Under the pieces are notes generated by a model, which saw only the letters and a list, made by a program, of their open reading frames with translations, ran no database searches and had not been told where the DNA came from. The position numbers were made by a program, and so were the translations under genes. From contig CM070635.1 of assembly GCA_036346255.1 (NCBI GenBank), positions 42,993,715-43,057,714 on the forward strand: DNA of 64,000 nucleotides, written 5' to 3'. Positions within the stretch are counted from its first letter, which is position 1. Every line of letters begins with the position of its first letter. This document shows positions 23,245 through 35,820 of the stretch, piece by piece. Source of the DNA: Ampelocalamus luodianensis (lineage: Eukaryota; Streptophyta; Magnoliopsida; Poales; Poaceae).

Positions 23245-26200
23245 GGGCTTTAGGTTCCGTGGTGAATAGATTAACAACTTATGTAAACTTAATTTGCTAA
23301 AATTTATTTTAGGACTAGTAAAATTAACTAAAATTTGTTAATTATTAATTAACTTAAAACTTGATACACTGTGCATAGTAGGATAGGATGGGTCAAGCAT
23401 TGCAATTGCGTTTCTGTTATGTCGTATTGATGATTACTAATATGAATTGATTATGAATGCTTATGATTTGATTATATGATTGTTATGTGTGATGATAGTC
23501 AATGTCGAGATGTAGAGATCGTGGTTGTGGCTATGGGTATGTCCAGGTTATACCATCGTTCATGGTATGGGGATAGTGAAGTGGTTACCCCGGGTAACTT
23601 AATTACAGGTGTTGAGAATGAGTTTCTACAGAAAAGTTGTTCTCTTCATTGAGTTTGCATTTGTTTATCCTTGTTATAGTTGTGGTTGATGAATTTTTTC
23701 TGGGGTTAGTGGTTACAATACAGTTGATGGGTTTCCATTGGTCTTTATTGGTTCCATAAAGCAATATTTGTTCACCCGACTATTGATCCGTTGATGTTTC
23801 TTGTGAACGTTGTTAATTTGCAATATTAATCTTTTCACGAGAATTATGCCTTTCTTGTTGGGAAACGCGGCTCATTTGTTAGCTTGGTATTTTGGATGAT
23901 GAAAGTTTTCTTTTGCAAGTTCTTTAACTTGTGGAAGCTTTGACCCTATGTATTTTTTTTTGGTATTTTGTGTGTTGAAGTTTAATACCTCTTTTTATGA
24001 AAGATAGTGTCAGAACCTTTTTTATAATGTCTTTTATGATTAAGTGAGAGGTTGTAATTGTAGAAAATTAATTGATATGGTATGAGTTATCAAGTTGGAT
24101 GTGGTGCATAATTAATCTTAACTAGTACCATCGAAAGTGTAGTTGATTAATTTGATGTTGTATTGTAGTAGTTTCTTGATGAACTGTGATTAAGAGTATG
24201 GTTGTACCTAATTAGAATCAATAGAGTTATTAAGAAGTGTGGAACATTGATGAACTACTTTAATCATTAAGATTGTTTAATTTGCTAAATTGGTTGGAGA
24301 AATTGGATTAATTGGTCTTGTTATGATTAATCTGACCGTTCGGGATGATTAAGTTAAGGATGTGCTAGATTATTGCCTTAGTAGATATTAATCTTGAATT
24401 TGTCTTCTATTTGGCTATTTGATGATCTTATATAAATGCTAGATTTACCTGATTCTTGCCATGGTAAAATGACCAAAACATGCATAAATGATTAAATGAA
24501 TATTGATGTAACGCTTTGTGAAACCTTGTCTTATTGAGATTATGTTAGTAAATTTTTAATAATATTTTTGCACTAGTTTCTAAGCATAAGATGAAATATT
24601 GAATATGTGTTTGTATGCTTGTGTGATTGCAAATAGAGATGGGACCATAAATATTTCCATGATTAATATGATCGCTAGTTGTTAATGATAATCTCTACAG
24701 TAGAATTAGTATACATTAAAATTGATGTTGAGCATCACTAAGAATTGAATGGATGAAACTTGATAAGTGATCTTTATTAGTGTGCCTTGCGAAATTTTTA
24801 TATGATAGTATGTCCTTGTTAAAAAAAAAGAGTTTTGTTTCAACTTTATGCCTTGTGCACTAGGTTGTCGCTAGATCAAGTTGATTATTACAATCTTATT
24901 GAGAACAAAAAAAAAATGAAGCAATTTATTGTGTTTTTGGAAAATTTTATGATGGGGTAGTAAGGTACATTGATTCTTACCAAGAGTGTATTATATGGGT
25001 GTTAGTAAGATTGTAAGTAAAGGGTTGTGAGGGCGGTGTTGATTCTTCTGGAAAGGAAATAATTTGATCGCCTTTTGTGATATCATTTAAATGAAATTTT
25101 TTTGAGTTTTGCATTCGTGATAATTTAGAATTCATAATTTATGTAATAGCTGAAATTGGTTTGAGCAAAGTGATGTGTTGAAAATTTTTATTGGTTCTTA
25201 AGTTATTCATGTGAGATGCAAAGTATTGTGGTAGTTAAAGAAAATCGTTTTCTTTGTTAAAATAAAGTGTGTAGTAGAGGTATTTAAGGCTGGAGTCAAG
25301 TCTTATGACTTGCAGCATATTAGAGTGTGCTTAACCTTTCTGTTTTACTGTATAAAAGTTTATAAAATTTATCGAGTTTCAATAGCAATGTTTTACTATT
25401 GTTTGTTGAGGTTTAATTCTCTTTTCTTCTGGAACATATGCCCTCAACTATGGTCTCGTCTTTTACTTTTCTGAGATAATTGCTATTTGACTATTTCCCT
25501 TGGTCTTGTATTTACTGTAAGTAGTAAATATTTTTCTAGGTGCTGAAAATTGTTTTATTTGCCTCTTCTTTTGAGAAAGGAATAATCGATTTTATTTTAC
25601 AAAACTTTATAAAGTGTATAGTGGCAACTGATTAGTAGTGGTCAAGCACATGATGTTCTGAGACCTTGGGTTGCATGTTATTTGAAGAGCATTGGAGGAT
25701 GAATTGATTTTGTGATATAAATCTTGTAGAGAATTAGATCTAAAAGTAATGATGGTCGTTGTGGTAAAACTGGTTATATTGTTACAACTAGTAGAATCTA
25801 TAGTAAATGGTTATCCAAGAATATTTGTTCATGTTGGTGGAATATTAGAATTATCAAATAGTTAGGGTATTGCGATTGTGTAATTTACAAGGTTGTGCAG
25901 GTGAAATTGTATGGTGTGGTTTAGTGAGGGTCCAAGATTAGTGAAATTAATCATTTTGGGGCAGTTAATTGATTAGTAAGGAATGTTGATATTAATGATT
26001 GTGAATATTGTTTGGATTGTGGGAATTTTAGCCATCGAATCTGAGAATTTTCTATCAATTATACCACAAGTTCATTGTAGGAGTCTTAGAGGTTGAATTT
26101 GGGCTTTGCATTGTTATACTAGCATCTTGGTTACTCACGATTAGGTGAAAAAATGGAACAGGTTGGATTCCGATAATTGAGATGGTCAATAATAGAATTC

Positions 26201-26990
26201 ATTTTAGTTGTGGCAGGAGTGTGTGCTGGAAATTTGAAGTTGATTATTCTTAAGGGATTGAGGTGATGGGATTTTAGGTGTAATCTTTTATTGAGTTGTT
26301 GAGAATCATTTGTTAAAATAATTCCTTTGGTAGAGGAGTGGACTAGAGTATCTTTTTGTGGATTAGTAGAACCCCTATAGATGAGTGTGATTGTTGCTTT
26401 CAGGTTGAGAATCGCTTTGAGTTTACCCGGTTAAGAGGAATGAGTTAGTGTGATGATTTGGAATCCCATGATTTGAGAGAAAGTTTATTCCTAAAAGAAA
26501 GATTGAGAAAAAAATATTTTCTCGGGTAGTGAAATGCTCTCTTAATTCTTGTTTGAGCTGTGTGTTTATGACAGAAGACAATTGCAATTTGAGTTGGCTT
26601 TATGTTGGTATGTGTGGTTTTTCCTAGTTCAGAAAAACAAAGAAAATGATTGATTTGGATATTCGAATTATTTCGTTTTTGGTTTATGTGGTGTTTATTG
26701 GCAAACTGCCTACTTGAAAAGTGGAAAAGTTTCCATGATGTGTCTTCGATTTTGGATTTGACTCTTTTGGAGGGGAGTTGGTAATGCGTGGCTGTGATGA
26801 GCATCCTTTGTTTTTCAGTTGGGTTCTTTTTGTAAGAGGGATGGTTTAAGGTGAGTTGTTTGTGTCCCTTGTTAAAGGAGACTTCTTGCAAAGGTGAAGT
26901 GATTGATTGAGAGAGGAAATAAGAGTTTCGTGTGATTTGTGCGGGTTGTGTGGTTTAGTACCAAAGGGAGGTTTAGCCCAAGGTATGTTG
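23245..26990 (+). other. gypsy interior without recognisable coding sequence
   Basis: This is AT-rich DNA, full of stops on both strands, where gag-pol would normally be. I could not recognise gag, protease, RT or integrase motifs. It behaves as the filler of a non-autonomous element. Confidence 0.5.
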
Positions 26991-27335
26991 GATCATTCCC
27001 GATAATTGCGGGGATTTAGAAGATGGCGTATCGCTAGGACCGTCTCGAGTCCAAGCGCAGGGTACAAACGTTTTGTATGATCCGGTGTTGAAAGAGTACT
27101 TGAGAGATCTGGAGCATGAGTTTTTGTTAGAGTCGTCGGCCAATGAGTAAGACCATACCTTCGAGACCCGTCCGATACGTGTACCTACGTAATTGGAGAG
27201 GGTGTTGATGCATAAGGCATTGCAGTATGTCAGTGTTTTGTGGTCGCATCTGTTTGAGTGAGAATTGATTTGGGAGTTGGAGTCTCGCATGCACGAGCGG
27301 TATCCAGAGTTGTTCACGTCGGATACGTGTTAACT
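26991..27335 (+). pseudogene. gypsy polyprotein C-terminal relic
   Basis: Plus-strand translation gives short pieces consistent with the end of a gypsy integrase region. They include IIPDNCGDLEDG, LYDPVLKEYLRDLEHEFLLES, LMHKALQYVSVLWSHLFE and, after a stop, ELIWELESRMHERYPELF. The final piece matches the E-A-T-W-E-x-E-x-x-M-R-x-x-Y-P-x-L-F end of plant gypsy polyproteins. Several in-frame stops show that it is dead. Confidence 0.6.
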
Positions 27336-27405
27336 ATTGTTAATTTTAGTTTTTGGTGTTCTTTCAAGTAGGATGACGGGTAGAATTCTGTTTAAGGGGG
27401 TAGAA

Positions 27406-29881
27406 TGCAATATCTCATTTTATAAATAAGTAATTAAAGGAATTAAAAAAAGGAAATTCACAATTTGTGAGAGAATTGGACCTTGGGCCTTCGACCCACG
27501 ACTTTTGGGCCCAAGGGGGGAGCCGGCCATAAGAGGGACTAGGAGGCCGACCGTCCTCAAACCCTAGCCGTCGCCTTGCCTTCCCTCGCCGCCTCACGCT
27601 GACTGTCCTGTGTGCCCAGCCTTCACCACAACCCTTGCGCTGATCGCCGCTTATGCCTGCGTCTTCCTGGCCCTCTACCGCCCTCTGCACCTGCCCTGCA
27701 TGCAAAGCCACCGCATCTACCTGCCGCTCCTGCCAATCTTCTTTGCCCTGCATAGCTTCTGCCGACTGCATGCATGTGTTGTTTTTCCTGCATGCGCCAA
27801 TTATTTTTTTCTGCAGCCTGCTATGAGCCTTGCATGCAGTATACTTAATGTGCCAACGAACAGCTTGCCTGCATGCAAGCATGCGCTGCTTTGCCGCCTT
27901 TATTCCTTGGGCATGTCCTGCAGAGAGAGAGAGAGGGCGGAAAGAAAGAAGTTGTTGCATGCATGCGTGCGTGATGTGTTGGCATGGGGGGTGATTCTCT
28001 ATGCTAAAAGAGTGCTACTACCTGTGCTGCAAAGGAAGAAGAAGGGAAAAGAAGAAGAAGGAAGAAGGAAGGAGAGGGAAGAAGGGAAGGTTTTTTCGCG
28101 GGGTTTCTCTGATCCATCGTGATCTTCAAGGGTAACGCCAGATAATCCCTAGGTTTTGCCTTTGATTAGTCGTTGTTAATTTTATAGGTCGTTTCGATTA
28201 GGCAAAAGTTAGTTTTCAATCTGCCATAATTTGTCAAGGTTAGGTGTACAACCTTACGGGGGTGATTAGGTATATTTAGAATTGGATTCAGATGTCAGTC
28301 TAATTAGAGAAAAGTTAGATAATCACATTAGATTTTCAGGAAGGTCTGGAACATTATAATCGGAGTAGCAAGCGAAAAGGTACAATCTCGGGAAGGTCGC
28401 TTTTTAGATTTTGGACGTAGCTGGTAGACGTTATGAAGAAAAGTCAGTTTTATATAGTAGATGGTAAAATTAAATTATAGTGACAACTTAAATAATGTAG
28501 AAAACTTTTTGTAGTTTCTAGAACTCGTGTAGTTTCTAGAAGGGTCAGTTTAACATATTTTCAAGTTTTAGAATTAAAGTTATAAAATTGTGAAATGAAC
28601 TGTTCTGACAGATTCTGGAACGGTCTTCGGGTAAAAAAAAAACGGGGTAGAAAATGATAAAATGAGAGGTTCGCCACAACTAGAAAGTTGTAGACTTTTT
28701 TGTGAGGATTCCAGAAAGTCTTGGTTGGTTGAATTTGGAGTTAGAGTGAATAATTTAGAGCGTTTTTACTACTGGGACAGCGAGTAGTGCCTCTGGTAGA
28801 ATTGGGTTAATTGTGTCGTTTTGGCATAAAAGTGTGAGGGCAATTAAGTGTATTGTTTGGTGCTGTGATGACGGGATTTTGAGATGTGTTTTGAATTGTT
28901 TGTTCAGGGAGTGCAGTTTCTAGCGCTTTGCCGCCGCCTTGCTATCCAACTCTATGGGGATAAAGAGGCAAGCGCATGGTAGACAGTATTCATTGGTTGA
29001 TCATTGTATTCTTTACCACTCATTACCATTATATTGTTTGTGCTTTTACTTTATTTAATTGCAAGTAATGTGAATGGTCATGATTTTATTCGTATTGATG
29101 GATATAAGAATGTTGGATAATGTTAATAATTATGAATCTATGAATAATTGTGCATTAATAAACATCATTGCATATGAGAAGGTGATCGTGGTGATCACAA
29201 CTCTATGAAAGTAGAGGAGGTCCCCGATCCTTGAGGAGGATGGGCTTGAGAGTGAACAATATCGCAAGTGTTCACTCACGATATACCGGTATACGCGAAA
29301 GAAGTGCATGTGAACATGTAGCATATGAATGCACATAATGAAAAGAGAATTGAATAATTGAATATGAGAATAAAGAAAATAGAAATAATTGATGTTGATG
29401 ATGATATTGTTTACCGTTGATTAAGCATTATTCATTGTTTATTATTGTGCTTGCTGAGTCGTGGGCTCATCCTTACTCTATTGTTGTTTTTAGGTGATCA
29501 TTGACGATGTTGCTCATGAGAGGGGCTAGCACACACTTGGAATCATGTCATTCACTCAATTTCAATAACTATTGATCGTGGACAGTTTATTAGTGTGATA
29601 AGTTATAATTAGGAACTGATATTATTGCTTAGCCTTAGTTGATTATTCATTAAATAGACTTGATTAGTTTGGTTTTGCGTTGATCTTGGTTTATTATTTT
29701 GGCATGCTTCCTATGAATAAATTATCCATGATCTCTTTATTGTTATCCTTGTGTTATTGTGACTCGTAGACGGGTTTATCTTTGATATACTTGCTGTAAT
29801 TTTGTGTTAATTATTGTTAAAATTGATAGCTAGATTAGATTAGTGGGCATTCTGGGCTCCGTGTTGGGCCGAGGTGTTACA
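27406..29881 (+). repeat. right LTR of the gypsy element
   Basis: This LTR is about 2.5 kb long, starting TGCAATATCTC and ending GAGGTGTTACA. It is longer than the left LTR, mainly through a cysteine-codon-like, CTGCATGC-rich block at about 27.5-27.95 kb. The open frames there (27610-28122 plus, 27415-27960 minus) are by-products of LTR composition, not genes. Confidence 0.85.
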
Positions 29882-30079
29882 CATGTACAGCGCCGGGCCG
29901 TGCCAAGTATGGCACGAGCCCGACACGGCCCATCTGGCCTGACTAGGTGAGGGGAGAGGGAGGAAGCCAGAAGCCAAAGGGCAAACTTGTGGTGGCAGGC
30001 GACAGAGAGCGACGACGAGGAGGAGGGCGTTGACACTGAGGAGGCCGGTGCGGGGCTGTAACCTACGGGCGCGGGCGGC

Positions 30080-30350
30080 ACAGGGGGAGAAGAGAAGAGG
30101 GAGGAGGGGACCGGTGCGGGGCAAGAAGAGAAGAGGGGGAGCCAAGGAGGGGACGGGACCACGGCCGGAGCAGAGGGAGAAGAGGGAGGCGGTGGCGCAA
30201 CCGACAGCCGAAGCAGAGGGAGACGAGGGAGGAGGGGACATGGCCGCGACTGGAGCGGAGGGAGAAGAGGGAGGAGGCGGCGCGGCCGACAGCCAGAGTG
30301 GAGGGAGAAGAGGGAGGAAGGGAGGGGAGGATGTGGTAGGTACGGAGGGA
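30080..30350 (+). repeat. GA-rich minisatellite in hAT copy B
   Basis: This is the counterpart of the copy A array, with the same GGAGAAGAGGGAGGAGG core. Copy number and linkers differ. Confidence 0.8.
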
Positions 30351-30886
30351 GGAGGCTAGGAAGGGGCAGGTGCAGGGGGCACAGCGCGGAGGGAGGAGGC
30401 CGGGTGGGGGTGGAGCAGGCGTGGGGTGGTGTGGAGGGCGACGGGTGAAGGGGCAGGTAGTAGGGCGCGTGACACAGGGAGAAATGGGGGAGGCCCAAGT
30501 GGACCGCGTTGGTACGGTAGGCTGTGCCTGGCACGGCTCGGCCCGTTGGGCGTTTTTGACCGTTTTTACCACTTTTGACTGTTTGGAGCTTTAAAAATAG
30601 CCAAAAAAAAATCCTTAAATGTTTTCTATAAATAAACACCACACCCTCCTCATCCAGCACCCATCCATTCCTCAATCTCTCTTTGAAATTCTGTTGTGCA
30701 AATTCAAATTCATTGTGAGATAATTTGGCAAATTCAAAAAATTATGCCAAATTTTGAAAAATTCAATTTTCGGCAGCAAATAAGCAAAAGAGGTACAATA
30801 CTATTTTTGCATACTTTTATTGTTAGTATTTTTTATGCTAAGATGAAAGTAATAATAGTGTTTGTTTCGATTTTGCAGTTTTTGTT

Positions 30887-32886
30887 ATGGATAATTACGA
30901 TAGCTTTGCTCTTGGTGATTACAGACTTTCACTGGAGGAAGTTGCATTCATGGAGGCTGTAGCTGCCCCAAACCAACCTCAATTGTTACTGGAAGGGCAA
31001 GGCAGAGTCCCATCATCAGGCTCCACGACAGCATCTTCGCTGGTAACCACCGGAGCAAAGAGGCCGAGGCTGTCTACATTGGGAGTGTGGGAGAATTTCG
31101 ATAGAACAATCAAGCCAGACGCACAGGGGAATGAGGTACCATATGCTATTTATAGAATTTTATTGCAATGAATTGTCTGCAAGGTCTACAGGTAGAACGA
31201 GACACTTGCTTAGACATGCTACAAGATGTAAGGCCAAGCAAGGATTAGTGATGAGGCAGACGCAGCTGTAGTACAACCCCGACAGTACAGTACGTAGCTG
31301 GGACTACAATCCCGAGGTAGCCCGTCAATCTATTCGTCGTTTAATTGCTTCTAAGAATTTACCGTTAGGTTTTGAGGAGTTTGCTGCTTTCTAAACTTAC
31401 ATTAGGATTGTGCATAATTCTAGATTTTTTATCGTTTCTAGACAGACAACAACTAGGAATCAAGTAAAATACTACAATATACATTGTAATAAAATAATAG
31501 AACTATTTAGTACGTGCATATTTTCGGTGACCCTAACCTCGGACATATGGAGTAGTTGGGCTAGGGAGAATTATCTTAGTATAGTTGCTTATTATGTTAA
31601 TGACGACTAGGTAATAGAGAAAAGAATTATAGGTTTCAAATTAATTGATGTAGCACATACGAATGATAATATTGTGGACTGTATTATCAAAGTCGTGGAA
31701 GACTTTGGTCTTACAGACAAAATATTATCAATTACTTTAGACAATGTCACTTCAAAGTCTAGGGTCACGAATATTCTTACTCCAGTGCTGAGTACGTACG
31801 CCGATTCCTTCTTGCTACATCAGTAATACGCTTGTCATATTATTAACCTTATAATCAAGTATGGTTGAATCCGTATATTAAAGCTTTTCGTGATGCGATA
31901 TCTTACTTGAATAATTCTAATATAAGAATAGCAACATATAAGAACTTCTGCAGAACGATGTGTGTACATCCAAGAAAGTTCGGTTTAGACATGCCGGTAA
32001 GATGAAACTCTACTTACCTGATGCTTAAGAGTCCTTTTACCATATAAGAGTATATATTCTGTTTTTATTCAAATGTACTATCAGAGCACTGACGGTAGTA
32101 TAATATTGACTGGGCAACATTAGTTCGTTATTGAGAAGATATTTCAGTTTTTAGAAATTTTTATGAGTTCACTGTTCTTTGTATGTTGTCTATTATCCAA
32201 CATTTTCTATTATTGTGCATAGTATTTTACAGATTGCTAGTTATTTAACAAACTATGAAAACGATACAGTTTTAAGAGATGCTATTGTTGCTATGAAAAC
32301 TAAATACCTTAAATTTTGGAGGGAAATATATTTCCTATATGCATTTGCATTTATTTTAGATCTTAGAGCTAAAATTGACGGATTTGCTAATGTTCTTGAT
32401 CTTCTTAGTGATGCTATAGGGCTAGACTATTCTAACTATTTTGCATATGTTCATTCTTGATTAGATGAGGTTTTTCAAAGGTACAAAAATAAGTTTCAGG
32501 AAGTTTACTTGCAACGACCTCCAGTTGCACCCACCTCAAGCAACAAGATAAATCTGTGGGGCAAGATCTGGGGCGCAGGCTCTTCCTCTATGTCCAAGTT
32601 TTCTTCTTCTACATCAGCACCTTTTCAACAAAGTCTAAGACCAACCTCTCACCCAAGGAGTGGAGAACTATATGCTTTTCTGGACAGCGATACAGTGCAT
32701 TTTAACTCAGAAAACTTTAAAATTTTGCACTCGTAGCATGACCATAAGTTAGCATATCATGTGTTAACTATTCCTGTGTCAACGGTTTCCCCCGAGTCTG
32801 CTTTCAGTCTTTCTGAAAGAATATTGGAGAAGAGAACACGTCTCACAAGTGAGATGGTGGAGAAACTTTTAACAATGAAGGACTAA
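30887..32886 (+). pseudogene. hAT transposase, many frameshifts and stops
   Basis: The relic begins with an open N-terminal segment (30887-31171, MDNYDSFALGDYRLS to VWENFDRTIKPDAQGN), then a degenerate BED-like zinc finger read as GRTRHLLRHATRCK. Catalytic-domain pieces follow: TLTSDIWSSWARENYLSIVAYYV, IIGFKLIDVAHTNDNIVD and KILSITLDNVTSKS. It closes with the hAT dimerisation region AYHVLTIPVSTVSPESAFSLSERILEKRTRLTSEMVEKLLTMKD at about 32751-32885. This order is typical of plant hAT (Ac/RICESLEEPER-like) transposases. Stops and shifts between the pieces make it non-functional. It shows no sign of domestication. Confidence 0.85.
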
Positions 32887-33328
32887 GAATAAGTTGATTC
32901 ACAAACACAACTCTCTGTGAAAAATCCAGAGTTGTCAGAGGTGTTCAAAAATCTTTATCTAGACAACGACACGTAGAACATGGATGTATGTAGAACTATA
33001 GGTTGTACTTTTTTTACTAAAGTTTTTTCATATTGAGTTTTTACTTAGTAAAATTTTTAACGAGACAACCATTTGAACATTAATAAAGCTCTTTATTACA
33101 TTTTAAATATGTTTATCTTATTTTTTTTTACATTTTTTTATATCTAATTCTAAATTCTACATATTTTTTCTAATTTTTAATTTTTCAAACTTAACGTGCT
33201 AAATAGACCGTAACCGACCCATCAAGCCAAATAACTCGAACCGACGTAACAGGACCCATCTGTTTTGCAGGCGTGCTCGTGGTTGTGCCCGTGCCGTGCC
33301 GAGTGTGACGCCCATCTGGCCACCACCA

Positions 33329-33559
33329 GCGGGAGGCAAGCAGATTAACCGAAGGAAAGCAGGCGCTGCCGCGCTGGTAGGGCCGGGGCAATCGGCGTCC
33401 GGCCCTTTTCTGCTTTGTTCGTGGAAGATAGCTCCGTGCCATAATTAGGACGCAAAAAGGCAGGATTAGCTTTAATTAATTAACTAATTTAAATCGAAAT
33501 TGAAATTAAATTGTGGCAAAGCAAAACCCACTATATCGTTGCCGTGCTGTCTGTCCCCG
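33329..33559. other. short interval between hAT and the kinase gene
   Basis: About 230 bp separate the hAT right end from the likely transcription start of the kinase gene. It should include the core promoter; an AT-rich TTAATAAATT stands at 33558-33567. Nothing else is recognised. Confidence 0.4.
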
Positions 33560-33569
33560 TTAATAAATT

Positions 33570-33945
33570 TTCCCCTCCTCTCCATTCCTCTATCGCCTCT
33601 TCCTTCCTCCAGCGGCTAGCCTCCCCTCGCCTCCATTAGCTCCGACCGACCAGCGCGAGGCCGCGAGCTAGGGTTTCCGCGCCGAATCGAGCTTGGGGGC
33701 TCGGGGATTTTATTTGGGCGCGGCGGCGGCGGCGGCGGGAGGCTTCGATTGGGCTCGGCCTCCGGTTCGATCTGATCCGCGAGCGCCTCGAGTTGCCTGC
33801 TCTGGGTGTTCGGTTCGGATTGGACGCTTGCGAGGACGCGCGTCTCTGCGGAATTCGCTCGAATTGTTTGGCTTTGGTGCCTTTCGGCGTCGTTGTTTCG
33901 CGGGAAGGGATTGGGTTGCTTGCGCGTTCTGTGGTGACCGCACAG
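33570..33945 (+). other. probable 5' untranslated leader exon of the kinase gene
   Basis: A CT-rich then GC-rich stretch with CGCCTCTTCCTTCCTCC resembles a grass transcription start region. A possible donor site (CCGCACAG|GTTGGT) ends it at 33945, and a good acceptor (TTTTGCAG) at 36588 would join it to the leader segment just before the start codon. This is inferred from composition and splice-like signals. Open frames on both strands here (for example 33693-34082) are not believed to code. Confidence 0.4.
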
Positions 33946-35820
33946 GTTGGTGTTTAATAGTCCCATTTCGGCGAATTTGCCTGAATCATATGGAATTAGG
34001 CTCCTATTCTGGTGAATTTTGCATGATGATTCCTTGCGTTGTTCGTGTAGCAATCCTGATGAGAGCTAATGCTGCAATCTAGATGTTACAGTGAGTGGTT
34101 TTTAAATTTTGGGTTAGTTGACCTGATACTGTGGCCTAAGTCAACATAATTTGTGGGCTTGGATAAGTTATTATAGTGCAAATTGTATGAGTTATGCCTG
34201 CGTGATCAAATTGGGAGAAATTTAAACCAGTTTTACTCAGAAGTAAGAATAAGAAGGGCTTCAATTTGAATTGAGCTAGTGAATTGTGAGGTGCTAGTGC
34301 TTATTGTGTGTGTGAATCCTTTTGCTCCTACCATATTGAATTATGGATCGTCGTGAGAATTTAGCGCAAAGCCTTCTGGTTTTATGGTTTCTCCAACCAG
34401 AAGATATTTTGTACTTGTGGTTTTCGAACAATAGTATTTATATTTTGGCTGTGATTGGATCAAGTTCAGCTGTCTTGTACCAGAGTTGTTAGTGACACCT
34501 TTAAAGCTGGAGTGGGACACACTATGTACTGTTAGGAGTTGCTCGGTACCTTCCAATGCGAAACTTTTGCCTTCTGATTTTTGAAGTTAGGTACAAGAAG
34601 TTTTTCTTTTTTAATCATTTTCAAGAACCAGGCCATGTTGTACCTAACATGATGTTCCCTTAGGTTGCTTTGTAGTCTTTTCCTTAGTCACTGTCTATTG
34701 GTTAGAGATCCTTAGAAGCATTCCCCAACTGCTTTCTGCCTTTCTTTTCTAGCGAGTGGTTGATTCCAGTTGATATACCTCATGCGCTTCCAGTATTATG
34801 TTCATGACCCTTAAGATATAGGATTATAAATGTCCAGGCTTGATGAGTTTTTACAAACCAGGAGCATGTAAATGCTATTGGATAGTTGTTTCATATTTTA
34901 GAATATATTACTATGTTGGGTTACATGTCTATACCATATTACCATTTCGTCTAGAAGTTATTTTTTCCACATTGACTGACCAGAGTTACATCTATATCTC
35001 TTGCTTCGATCATGTGACAATGTGCTGTAAGATATGCACTACATAGAGTAACATGCTAACCTGATGAGTATGTCACGACAAGACTGATTCGTGGTACATG
35101 CTTGGTATGTTGGAGAACAACACCAGATGTTCCCCTGATTCCTTGGCTCCTTGCCCATCAGTTCGTCATACTTTACCTTTTTAGGTTTGCTGTGAAGTAC
35201 TGAAGTGTTCACTATGTGAATCCTGTTCTTTACTTTGAGACCTTTTTTCTAAGACAAGTACTGCCTACTGCTCTGTATTTGTATAGATTTTATGATGCAT
35301 AGATTTACCAATCAATGCTATATGGACTGTCAAAGGCTATATGCAGCAGCATGGTATACCATGCATCTGTACACGCACTAAGTTTCTGTCATCATCTTTG
35401 CTGGCCAGCATTGGAACCTTGCAATGCAAGCTATATTGTCACACATATACATTTATAAATTACATTGTTTGTTGAAAAAAGTGGCCATATAAGTTAATTA
35501 TTCTATGCAGTATTTCAGTGTCATTTATGAATATTTGTATATATTTGGCTTAGTTCAAATAGAGATGAAGTATTGGAGCAGGGTGGGTACTGGCTGTGGT
35601 GGATATAGAAGCGCTCACCTGTAGGGTCAGTTATGAGTTAACATATATGTCCTCAATCCTCATTTTTCAAGTACTAGCATTTTTTGGGTCATTTCTTTAT
35701 ATCTGTATAGGTTGGTATGTAACCCACCACTAAGTACTTGCAAGTTATCTATTAGCGGGGCCCAAATACTAAATTTTCTACTTTCTACTAATTGTTGTGG
35801 AAAACTGGTGTGTACACGTG

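Larger units (their letters stand above)
21003..29881 (+). mobile_element. gypsy-type LTR retrotransposon with long LTRs, mostly non-coding
   Basis: Two related LTRs (21003-23230 and 27406-29881) begin TGTAGTATC and TGCAATATC and both end GTGTTACA. A primer-binding site TGGTATCAGAGC lies two bases after the left LTR (23233-23244), and a polypurine tract (TTTAAGGGGGTAGAA) abuts the right LTR. The 4.2-kb interior holds almost no coding capacity. Only its last part (about 27.0-27.33 kb) is recognisable, ending with a phrase like W-E-L-E-S-R-M-H-E-R-Y-P-E-L-F, the C-terminal signature of plant gypsy polyproteins, interrupted by stops. The flanking five bases differ (TAGAT and CATGT), so there is no target duplication. 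It is a defective, old element. Confidence 0.85.
29882..33328 (+). mobile_element. hAT element, right part with transposase relic (copy B)
   Basis: The first 0.85 kb (29882-30720) repeats the sequence of copy A from about 19999 to 20965, including the GCCGGGCCGTGCC motifs and the GA-rich minisatellite, at visibly less than full identity. It then runs into a broken hAT transposase and ends at an inverted terminal sequence (33311-33328, reading TGGTGGTGGCCAGATGGG on the minus strand) that pairs with the left end at 19848-19865. Copy B lacks its own left terminus and starts directly at the gypsy LTR boundary. Confidence 0.75.

Noticed and set aside
27610..28122. 170-residue plus-strand open frame with cysteine-rich hydrophobic text
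   Set aside because: It lies inside the right gypsy LTR and is not kept in the left LTR, so it is not a gene.
33616..34082. Open frames of 129-145 residues near the kinase leader
   Set aside because: They are GC-rich leader sequence at a probable transcription start, with no recognisable domain in either strand.
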